A DNA stretch of 64,000 nt from Saprospiraceae bacterium (lineage in GTDB: Bacteria > Bacteroidota > Bacteroidia > Chitinophagales > Saprospiraceae): assembly GCA_013214355.1 (NCBI GenBank), contig JABSSL010000003.1:1-64000 (forward strand). Direction: 5' to 3'. Numbering within the stretch: the first letter of the stretch is position 1; each line of letters starts with the position of its first letter. The translations under genes were made by a program, and so were the position numbers. A model generated the notes under the pieces. That model saw only the letters and a program-made list of their open reading frames with translations, did not search any database and had not been told where the DNA came from. This document shows positions 45,428 through 52,839 of the stretch, one piece after another.

Positions 45428-45764
45428 TACAACTCAATTTTTATTTGCTTGAGTGGACATGGCAATCGGCTCTCAGCGATTTCTCATATGAAGTCGGAAT
45501 TCCGAAATTGGAAGTCGGAATCTCGGTTGGGTTGGGTTAGTTTTCCAACTTCCCCCTTCCGATTTCCACTTTCCCAATACTGTTTGACCCTGTTGATCCA
45601 CTGTTGCTGTCTAATAATGAGGCACTTTTGGGGAATCTGGCGCGAAAATAGGATTTTCGAGTGAGCTAATAGACAATGAATGTTAAAAAAATCGGGAGTC
45701 GAGAAAAAAGTAGTAAATTAAAAACTGTAGTATTCGACTGTTTAGAAAGACCTAAATAAAGCTT
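45428..45764. repeat. Intergenic region with short direct and inverted repeats (45490-45575)
   Basis: GAAGTCGGAAT occurs at 45490-45500 and again at 45511-45521, including the palindrome CGGAATTCCG. A similar sequence in reverse (TTCCGATTTCCACTTTCC) lies at 45557-45574. This looks like a decayed copy of an interspersed repeat; more copies in the genome would confirm it. Otherwise the region should hold the promoters of fabG and of the peroxidase gene. Confidence 0.35.
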
Positions 45765-46955
45765 ATGAAAATTAAAACCCTATCTCTCTCTATGGGATAC
45801 CTGTTGATAGGTTCCCTTCTTTTCGTTTCCTGTCTAGAAGATCGAGTTGATCTCACCAAAGTGAGTTATACGGATGAAGAATATGCCATTCTATCTCAGT
45901 ATTTGAATATACCACAGGCCAGAGCTAGTTTCCAGGTGGAATTTCCTTTGCACATGACGCGTACAGGGGCAGTAGTGCCAGATATTGATGACGCCAAAGC
46001 CACTTTGGGTTCGGTCTTGTTTTATGACAAGCAATTATCGGCCAATAACAAAGTTTCTTGCGAATCCTGCCACAAACAAGCCTTAGCTTTTTCAGATGAT
46101 GTGGCTTTGAGTGAAGGATTTAATGGTCAGCTGACCAAACGAAATTCGCTGCCGCTCGCCTCTACACCCAACTTTGAATCTTCCTATAATGGCAATGGAA
46201 ACGCCTTCTTTACGGGCTTACAGGCCGGTTTCTTTTGGGATGAAAGAGCCCACTCTATTGCCGAGCAAAGTAAAATGACCTTGGAAGATGAGATTGAGAT
46301 GGGAGTAGATATTTATGAATTAGCAGGAAAGCTGAGCGAGATGCCCTACTACCGAATTCTTTTTGAAAAAGCCTATGGCTCTCCCTCCGCCACACCCGAT
46401 AAGATCACAGATGCGTTAGAGGTATTCATTAACTCGTTTGTATCGGTATCTTCTCCTTTTGATGAAGGTTTGGATCGACATCAAACTCCCTTCGCCGATT
46501 TTAGCAACTTCAGCCAGCAGGAAAATTTGGGTAAGACGCTATTCAATACGCATTGTAATGGGTGCCATGCTTCCGACTTCACTGGCCTCGTAGAAACGGT
46601 AGCCAATAACGGTTTGGACATTGAATATGAGGATAAGGGGCTAGGCGAACGTACAAGACTGGAATTTGATAATGGCCGGTTCAAGGTGCCTTTTCTCCGA
46701 AATATAGCGCTAACGGGACCCTATATGCATGATGGTCGTTTTGATACCTTGGAAGAGGTTATCGATCACTACAGCGAGGGTATCCAGGATCATCCTAACT
46801 TGGACATACGACTTCGGGAGGGCTTCAATAATGAAGCATCGCCTACGCGGATGAACTTCAGTGAGGAAGAAAAAGCGGCCCTAATCGCCTTTCTTCATAC
46901 CGTAACAGATGATAAGTTTGTACAGGATGAGCGGTACGCTGATCCTTTTAAATAG
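45765..46955 (+). CDS. MauG-type di-haem cytochrome c peroxidase lipoprotein (copy 1)
   Basis: The 396-residue protein has a lipoprotein signal with Cys23 in LLFVSC. The two c-haem sites are C99-ESC-H103 and C264-NGC-H268. The region FLRNIALTGPYMHDGRF near 310 is the conserved CcP/MauG motif carrying the distal methionine/histidine. Members reduce H2O2 with electrons from cytochromes, or carry out oxidative modification of proteins. Lipid attachment places it outside the inner membrane. The next gene encodes a close paralogue, 42 bp away, so the pair is a tandem duplication. Confidence 0.9.
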   Translation: MKIKTLSLSMGYLLIGSLLFVSCLEDRVDLTKVSYTDEEYAILSQYLNIPQARASFQVEFPLHMTRTGAVVPDIDDAKATLGSVLFYDKQLSANNKVSCESCHKQALAFSDDVALSEGFNGQLTKRNSLPLASTPNFESSYNGNGNAFFTGLQAGFFWDERAHSIAEQSKMTLEDEIEMGVDIYELAGKLSEMPYYRILFEKAYGSPSATPDKITDALEVFINSFVSVSSPFDEGLDRHQTPFADFSNFSQQENLGKTLFNTHCNGCHASDFTGLVETVANNGLDIEYEDKGLGERTRLEFDNGRFKVPFLRNIALTGPYMHDGRFDTLEEVIDHYSEGIQDHPNLDIRLREGFNNEASPTRMNFSEEEKAALIAFLHTVTDDKFVQDERYADPFK

Positions 46956-46997
46956 GATTTTAGTAAATTTATTAGAATCTCGTAAATACCTGCCCTC

Positions 46998-48182
46998 ATG
47001 AAATATGTAAACCATCGCTATTCTTGGCTCAGTCTGTTTTTCCTTTCCATCTTCCTCATGGCCTGCCAAGAAGATAAAGTTGTCATCACTAAATCAGATT
47101 ATACGGATGCCGAATATGAGGTTTTGTCTAGAACACTGAATTTACCGCAAGAAAGGGCTGACTACTCTGTTACCCTCCCACTGCACATGGCCAGAATGGG
47201 AGCAAAAGCGCCAGTAGTGAGTAGTGCCAAAGCAACGCTTGGAGCAGTCTTGTTTTATGATACTAAACTATCAGCCAATAACACGGTCTCTTGTGCCTCT
47301 TGCCATAAGCAATCCTTAGCCTTCTCTGACGATGTAGCCCTCAGCAAAGGCTTTAACGGCGAATTAACTAAGCGTAATTCCTTGGCTTTAGGCTCGGCAC
47401 CTAATTTTGAGGTATCTTATAATGGAAGTAGCGTGAGCGCCCAGACGGCTGCGTTCTTCTGGGATGAGCGCGCCCATAGCATTCAAGAACAATCCATCTT
47501 AACACTACAGGATGATATTGAGATGGGGATGGATTTAAATGAGTTAAAAAGCCGCTTGGAAAGCATTCCCTACTACAATATCCTTTTTACGAAAGCCTAT
47601 GGTTCTGGCGCTGTTTCAACAGATCGAGTGACGGATGCTTTGCAGCAATTTATCAATGGCTTTATATCTGGTACTTCGCGCTTTGATGAAGGCTTGAATC
47701 GTTCCACTGGTGATCCTTTTTCCAACTTTGCTGAGTTCACTGCTCAGGAGAATTTAGGTAAGATGCTTTTCAATACCAATTGCAGTAGCTGTCATGGAGC
47801 TGATTTTACCTCTGTGGTGGAAACGGTTGCCAATAATGGGCTGGAAATGGAATATGTTGATCAAGGAATTGGCGCTAGAACGCACCTAGACTTTGACAAT
47901 GGAAAGTTTAAAGTCCCCTTCCTTAGAAACATAGCGTTGACTGGTCCTTATATGCATGATGGTCGTTTTGCTACCTTAGAGGAAGTAATTGACCACTACA
48001 GTGAAGGTGTTCAGGCGCACGAAAACTTAGATGTTCGCCTAAGAAAAGATTTTCAGCATGATGGGGGTCCACTCAAAATGAATTTTTCAGAGGACGAAAA
48101 GGCGGCGCTAGTAGCCTTTTTACATACCTTGACGGATTATGAATTCATCCAGGACGAACGCTTTGCTGACCCGTTTAAATAG
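46998..48182 (+). CDS. MauG-type di-haem cytochrome c peroxidase lipoprotein (copy 2)
   Basis: The 394-residue paralogue has lipobox FLMAC (Cys23) and haem motifs CASCHKQ near 99 and CSSCHGA near 264. The same FLRNIALTGPYMHDGRF segment is present. Length and order match copy 1 throughout, with the main differences between the haem motifs (about residues 125-165 and 195-225). Conservation is strong at haem and distal sites, so both copies look functional. It is probably cotranscribed with copy 1 and ends at a strong terminator. Confidence 0.9.
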   Translation: MKYVNHRYSWLSLFFLSIFLMACQEDKVVITKSDYTDAEYEVLSRTLNLPQERADYSVTLPLHMARMGAKAPVVSSAKATLGAVLFYDTKLSANNTVSCASCHKQSLAFSDDVALSKGFNGELTKRNSLALGSAPNFEVSYNGSSVSAQTAAFFWDERAHSIQEQSILTLQDDIEMGMDLNELKSRLESIPYYNILFTKAYGSGAVSTDRVTDALQQFINGFISGTSRFDEGLNRSTGDPFSNFAEFTAQENLGKMLFNTNCSSCHGADFTSVVETVANNGLEMEYVDQGIGARTHLDFDNGKFKVPFLRNIALTGPYMHDGRFATLEEVIDHYSEGVQAHENLDVRLRKDFQHDGGPLKMNFSEDEKAALVAFLHTLTDYEFIQDERFADPFK

Positions 48183-48217
48183 GATGTAAAGCAGAAATTA
48201 CAACAAAAGCTAAAGCG

Positions 48218-48264
48218 AACAGGGGCTGCTTTCAATTATCTGAAAGCAGCCCCTGTTGGCTTTT
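48218..48264. terminator. Bidirectional terminator between peroxidases and uvrA
   Basis: AACAGGGGCTGCTTTCA (48218-48234) pairs perfectly over 17 bp with TGAAAGCAGCCCCTGTT (48241-48257), loop ATTATC, followed by TTTTAT after GGC. Confidence 0.8.
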
Positions 48265-48280
48265 ATACTTCATAAAAGCA

Positions 48281-51130
48281 CTATTTCAACTTCTCCTTGA
48301 GATAATGCCCTGTATGAGATTCCTTCACTTTCACGAGCTTTTCTGGGGAACCCTGAAAGACCAGATTCCCACCATTCTTCCCACCATCAGGACCTAGATC
48401 GATAATCCAGTCTGCGGACTTGATCACTTCCATGTTATGTTCTACGATAATCACAGAGTGTCCTTTTTCTACCAAGGCATTGAGGGCGTCAAGAAGCTTT
48501 CTTATATCGTGAAAATGCAGACCAGTAGTGGGCTCATCAAAAATGAAAAGTATATGCTCGTTAGATTGCTCTTTGGCGAGGAAGGAGGCAAGCTTTACGC
48601 GTTGGGCTTCTCCTCCGGAAAGCGTACTGGAGGATTGTCCTAGCTTTACATAGCCCAACCCCACATCATAAAGCGGGGTTAGTTTACGAACAACGTCTTT
48701 AGCATCCTTAAAGAACTCTATGGCTTCTGTAATGCTCAGATTTAAGATTTCGTGGATGTTCTTGCCTTTGTATCGAACTTCTAGGATCTCGGGTTTGAAA
48801 CGCTGTCCTTTACAGGTCTCACATACCAAACGAACATCGGCAAGGAATTGCATTTCAATCACTTGTTCTCCTTCTCCCTTGCAGGTATCACAACGTCCAC
48901 CATCAACATTGAAGGAAAAATGCCCTGGCTTGAATCCACGCACCTTTGATAGTTGTTGGCTGGCCATCAGGTTTCGGATGGTGTCGTAGGCCTTGACGTA
49001 GGTAACCGGATTAGAACGGGAAGATTTACCGATAGGGTTCTGATTGACCAACTCAATTCGGGTAATCTGATCTAGTGCTCCGGTGAGCTCGCGATGAACG
49101 CCGGGAGATTTCGAGTAGCTCTCACCCAAGTGTTTCTTGAGGGCTGGGAATAGAATTTGTTTGACTAAAGTCGTTTTACCTGATCCCGAAACACCCGTGA
49201 CAACAGTCATGGCATGAAGTGGGAATTTGGCGTCAAAGCCTTTTAGGTTGTTTTGGCGAGCACCTTTGACTTCGATAAAGTCTTTGGGTTTCCGGCGAAC
49301 TGCTGGAAGGGGGATTTGCATCCGATCGCTCATGTATTTGGTGGTCAAACTCTCTGTGGCCTCTGTATATATATCCTCGTATGGACCAGCAAACACAACC
49401 TCTCCTCCATTAATACCTGCGTGTGGTCCGATATCAATGAGGTAGTCGGCACTTTTGATTATATCTTCCTCATGTTCTACTACGATCACCGTATTACCAA
49501 GATCTCTCAAGGATCGCAATACAGAAACTAGGCGATTGGTATCCTTTGGATGAAGTCCAATACTGGGTTCATCCAGGATGTACATAGAACTAGTAAGGTT
49601 ACTGCCTAACGTTCGGGTAAGATTAATTCGTTGGGTCTCTCCGCCACTCAGGGTGGAGGATAGGCGATTGAGGGTGAGATATCCCAAGCCTACGCTGCAC
49701 ATAAAGGAAAGTCGATTATTGATTTCTAGAATCAGACGTTTGGCAACTTTAGCATCAAAATCACTCAATTCTAAGGTTTGAAAGTAATCCCGTAGCTCAT
49801 CTACTGGCATTTCTACTAGCTCAGGGATGTTTTTTTCCCCCACCTTAACGTAGGTGGCTTCCTTTCTCAATCTTCCCCCATCACAAGTATGACAAGTGGT
49901 TCGTCCTCGGTACCGAGCCAGCATGACCCGATTTTGGATCTTGTAGGTTTTTTCTTCCAATTCATCAAAGAAGGCATTGATACCGTAGAAGTATTTATTG
50001 CCTTTCCACAGCAGCTTCTTCTCCGCTTTGGTTAGATCTTGATAGGGCGTATGAATCGGAAAATCAAAATGATGAGCGCTTTCTAGTAATTTGGTTAGCC
50101 ACAAACCATACTTCTCTCCTTTCCAGCAGGCGATAGCTCCTTCAAAAACAGACATCGCCATATTGGGAATCACTTTCGCTTCATCGATACCCATCACTCG
50201 ACCAAAGCCCTCGCAGGTAGGGCAAGCGCCGTATGGGTTGTTGAAGTTGAAAAGGTGTGGAGAGGGCTCCAAGAAGGTCATACCATCCAGTTCGAATCGA
50301 TTGTTGAAATCTTTGACTTCCCCATCAATAATCTGAACGATACAATCGCCTTCACTTTCATAGAAGGCGGTCTGAATGGAATCCGCGATTCGTTTTTTGT
50401 TCTCCACATCTTCGGTCTTGACCGCAAATCGGTCAATCAGAATCATGACGTCTTTCTTTCCAAGTTCTGAGAGGGGCTTCTTCAGTAGCTTTTCATTTTC
50501 TTCAAGAAAATCCTCGATACGCTGCAGCTTTTCTTGAAAGATAATCCGCGTATATCCCTTTTGTAGCAGTAAACTCAGTTCCTGTTCCAGCAGTCGTTCC
50601 TTATACTTGATTGGGAGTGGAATAAGGAGTTGTACTTTAGTGCCATCTTCGAATTGATGAATGTAATCCGAAACATCGGCTACTTCGTGTTTTTTCACCT
50701 GCTGCCCGGTGACGGGGGAGAAGGTTTTTCCCACTCTAGCATACAAAAGGCGTAAATAATCGTAGAGCTCGGTTAAGGTTCCTACCGTGGATCGCGCGTT
50801 GGCCGTGCTCACCTTCTGCTCAATGGCAATAGCGGGGCAGATCCCCTTGATGTAGTCTACATCAGGTTTTTTCATCCGCATCAAGAACTGGCGAGCATAA
50901 GAGGAAAGGCTTTCTACGTAGCGACGTTGCCCCTCCGCATACAGCGTATCCATAGTAATGGAGGACTTACCCGAACCAGAAACTCCGGTTACCACCACCA
51001 ATTGATTCTTGGGAATAGTAAGATCAACATTCTTAAGGTTGTTGGCTTTGGCTCCTTTGATATAGATGCCTTTTTTGAAGTCGATTTGGGTAGGCTCTTC
51101 CGCTACAGCACTTGATGATTTCTTAGCCAT
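48281..51130 (-). CDS. uvrA: UvrABC system protein A
   Basis: The 949-residue ATPase is the damage-recognition subunit of nucleotide excision repair. Both ABC units are seen: first Walker A GVSGSGKSSITMDTLYAEGQ near 50, first signature LSGGETQRINLTR near 500, second Walker A GVSGSGKTTLVKQ near 645, the zinc motif CDTCKGEGEQ ... CETCKGQRF near 740, and the second signature LSGGEAQRVKLA near 835. Around residues 290-310 it reads FNFNNPYGACPTCEGFGR. The first CxxC pair of the N-terminal zinc site known from E. coli UvrA is not visible. This also seems usual in Bacteroidota proteins. It acts in the cytoplasm with UvrB and UvrC and is encoded alone. Confidence 0.96.
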   Translation of the reverse strand: MAKKSSSAVAEEPTQIDFKKGIYIKGAKANNLKNVDLTIPKNQLVVVTGVSGSGKSSITMDTLYAEGQRRYVESLSSYARQFLMRMKKPDVDYIKGICPAIAIEQKVSTANARSTVGTLTELYDYLRLLYARVGKTFSPVTGQQVKKHEVADVSDYIHQFEDGTKVQLLIPLPIKYKERLLEQELSLLLQKGYTRIIFQEKLQRIEDFLEENEKLLKKPLSELGKKDVMILIDRFAVKTEDVENKKRIADSIQTAFYESEGDCIVQIIDGEVKDFNNRFELDGMTFLEPSPHLFNFNNPYGACPTCEGFGRVMGIDEAKVIPNMAMSVFEGAIACWKGEKYGLWLTKLLESAHHFDFPIHTPYQDLTKAEKKLLWKGNKYFYGINAFFDELEEKTYKIQNRVMLARYRGRTTCHTCDGGRLRKEATYVKVGEKNIPELVEMPVDELRDYFQTLELSDFDAKVAKRLILEINNRLSFMCSVGLGYLTLNRLSSTLSGGETQRINLTRTLGSNLTSSMYILDEPSIGLHPKDTNRLVSVLRSLRDLGNTVIVVEHEEDIIKSADYLIDIGPHAGINGGEVVFAGPYEDIYTEATESLTTKYMSDRMQIPLPAVRRKPKDFIEVKGARQNNLKGFDAKFPLHAMTVVTGVSGSGKTTLVKQILFPALKKHLGESYSKSPGVHRELTGALDQITRIELVNQNPIGKSSRSNPVTYVKAYDTIRNLMASQQLSKVRGFKPGHFSFNVDGGRCDTCKGEGEQVIEMQFLADVRLVCETCKGQRFKPEILEVRYKGKNIHEILNLSITEAIEFFKDAKDVVRKLTPLYDVGLGYVKLGQSSSTLSGGEAQRVKLASFLAKEQSNEHILFIFDEPTTGLHFHDIRKLLDALNALVEKGHSVIIVEHNMEVIKSADWIIDLGPDGGKNGGNLVFQGSPEKLVKVKESHTGHYLKEKLK

Positions 51131-51653
51131 GGATCGAGAAACACTTATGGTGATGAAGGATGATTAAGTGGTGAATTTACACACCTTCAAGAACAAAAAA
51201 TCAAACTTATGGTTTTCTGCTGATTATTTTTTCTTCTATCGAAAGAGAATGAGGATTTATCCATGAAATGTCGACTTTTATCGGGAAATCGCTTTGGCAA
51301 GTGTAAGCTAGTTTGCAAATAAATGAAAAAACTTATAATAGGAAGATTCTATGGAAAATGGCGCTTATATATTTCTTTTATTCTGTTTGTGTTATATAAT
51401 ATAGGCTTTGCAAAATTTTATGCCATAAAAACTGAAATTTTATTTTGTTAGATTAGTTAAACAAGTGTTAAGGTTTCAAAAAAATGGGCAATAAACTTGT
51501 ATCAATTGCTAATATGATCCTATATTTGGCGCTGTATTCAATTCTATTCCATTTATCTCTTTCATCAAAACTGTTGACTATAGATAGTAACTTTTACACT
51601 AAATAATTCTTTCAAGAAGGATAATCCCAAGCACGCTTTTAAATTATTTAGTT
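51131..51653. promoter_or_regulatory. AT-rich divergent promoter region
   Basis: The 523-bp gap between uvrA and the sigma factor is strongly AT-rich at 51320-51560. No gene, SOS-type box or strong hairpin is visible. It should contain the promoters of both genes. Confidence 0.4.
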
Positions 51654-52235
51654 ATGCAAGTTACGCCGCTTAATGATCAACAGCTTATTGCACGCTATCT
51701 TGAAGGTGATGAAAGAGCATTCGAAGAGCTTCTCAACCGTCACCAGCAAAAAATTTACACTTCCATTTATCTGTTTGTCAAGGAACAAAGCCTTGCCGAA
51801 GACATTTTTCAAGAAGTTTTCATCAAGATCATCGACACCCTTCGTAAGGGTAAGTACAATCATGAAGGAAAATTCCTACAATGGGCCCTTCGGATCTCGT
51901 ACAATATGTGCGTAGATTACTTCCGAAGAACCAAGCGTAGGCCACAAGTTTCCCCTACTGAGACTTTCGACATTTTTGATGTACTACCTTTGACTGAAGA
52001 AAATGCGGAACAGAACATCATCCGCAGCCAGACGCATGATAAGGTGCGTAAGTTGGTGAATATGTTACCTCCTGAGCAAAGAGAGGTCGTTATTCTCCGC
52101 CACTACGCAGACATGAGCTTCAAGGAAATTGCGAAGTTGACTCGAGTAAGCATTAATACTGCCCTAGGCAGAATGCGCTATGCCTTGATCAACATCAGAA
52201 AGATGGTAGAAGAAAAGGAAGTTATCTTACAGTAA
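51654..52235 (+). CDS. RNA polymerase sigma factor (ECF-like)
   Basis: The 193-residue protein has region 2 (LIARYLEGDERAFEELLNRH, EQSLAEDIFQEVFIKII, WALRISYNMCVDYFRRTKR) and region 4 (LPPEQREVVILRHYADMSFK, then ISINTALGRMRYALIN with R in place of the first I). Layout and length fit an ECF sigma factor. Unlike the sigma gene at 35069, no anti-sigma gene follows. Regulation is unknown. Confidence 0.92.
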   Translation: MQVTPLNDQQLIARYLEGDERAFEELLNRHQQKIYTSIYLFVKEQSLAEDIFQEVFIKIIDTLRKGKYNHEGKFLQWALRISYNMCVDYFRRTKRRPQVSPTETFDIFDVLPLTEENAEQNIIRSQTHDKVRKLVNMLPPEQREVVILRHYADMSFKEIAKLTRVSINTALGRMRYALINIRKMVEEKEVILQ

Positions 52236-52345
52236 TTTCCACTCAAACCATTTTGTTTGCACACCGAAATGGATAGCGCATAGGCGCTGGCGCCATTCCC
52301 CCTTATTCCGGTTTAAGCAAGTTTGCCAGTAACAATGTGCTACTT

Positions 52346-52389
52346 ATGGGCCTTTCAGATTTACTTCTGAAAGGCCCATTGTTTTTTTC
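52346..52389 (+). terminator. Terminator after the ECF sigma gene
   Basis: ATGGGCCTTTCAGA (52346-52359) pairs perfectly over 14 bp with TCTGAAAGGCCCAT (52366-52379), followed by TGTTTTTTT. Confidence 0.8.
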
Positions 52390-52429
52390 CTACCTCACCG
52401 GGTGACTCGAAGTCACCCGATGAAGTAGG
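52389..52429. repeat. Extragenic palindrome (copy 2)
   Basis: CGGGTGACT (52399-52407) pairs with AGTCACCCG (52411-52419) over CGA. Outer arms CCTACCTCA and TGAAGTAGG (52421-52429) pair with one mismatch. As with the copy at 42000-42046, it stands directly after a strong terminator, and its core resembles that copy. Confidence 0.45.
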
Positions 52430-52446
52430 GAAAAAAGACTTACTTG

Positions 52447-52493
52447 TAGTCTATTTCGTTTTAAATGACTACATTTAAGTCTAAAATAGACTA
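52447..52493. promoter_or_regulatory. Candidate PadR operator
   Basis: Two inverted repeats precede the PadR start at 52495: AGTCTA-AAA-TAGACT at 52478-52492, and the longer pair TAGTCTATTT (52447-52456) with AAATAGACTA (52484-52493). This suggests one strong site over the start and a distant half-site. Autoregulation is inferred. Confidence 0.5.
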
Positions 52494-52494
52494 A

Positions 52495-52821
52495 ATGAGC
52501 AAATATCGCTTAGGTGAATTCGAAGAAGTGGTGCTACTGACAGTAGCCATATTGTACGGTAAGGCTTATGGAGTAGCTATCCTGAATGAGATTGAGGAGC
52601 GCTTACAACGGGAGGTAAGCATTGGTTCTCTGCGTACGGTCCTGAAAAGATTAGAAAATAAAGGCTGTCTCTCTTCTGAATTCGGGGAGTCTACCGCTAT
52701 GCGTGGAGGTAAACGCAAGCGTTTTTTCAAGGTAACGAAATACGGTCAAAAGGTACTACAAGAAACGAGAGAGCAACGCCAGCAGCTTTGGCAGGCTATT
52801 CCTAAAGCTGCCTTTGAATAA
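52495..52821 (+). CDS. PadR-family transcriptional regulator (second module)
   Basis: The 108-residue protein is a PadR winged helix: GEFEEVVLLTVAILYGKAYG, then SIGSLRTVLKRLENKGCLSS, then RGGKRKRFFKVTKYGQKVL. It shares the same plan and many residues with the regulator at 20610-20942. It is first in an operon with the prefix-type permease 18 bp downstream. The inverted repeats at 52447-52493 are likely its operator. Confidence 0.9.
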   Translation: MSKYRLGEFEEVVLLTVAILYGKAYGVAILNEIEERLQREVSIGSLRTVLKRLENKGCLSSEFGESTAMRGGKRKRFFKVTKYGQKVLQETREQRQQLWQAIPKAAFE

Positions 52822-52839
52822 TTTATTAGAGAAACACCC

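Noticed and set aside
45520-45541. Telomere-like GGTTGGGTTGGGTTAG
   Set aside because: Only two short units in an intergenic repeat remnant; the flanks are ordinary chromosomal genes.
48281-51130. UvrA missing the first CxxC of its N-terminal zinc site
   Set aside because: As far as I recall, many Bacteroidota UvrA proteins share this form; noted in the annotation but not treated as a novelty.
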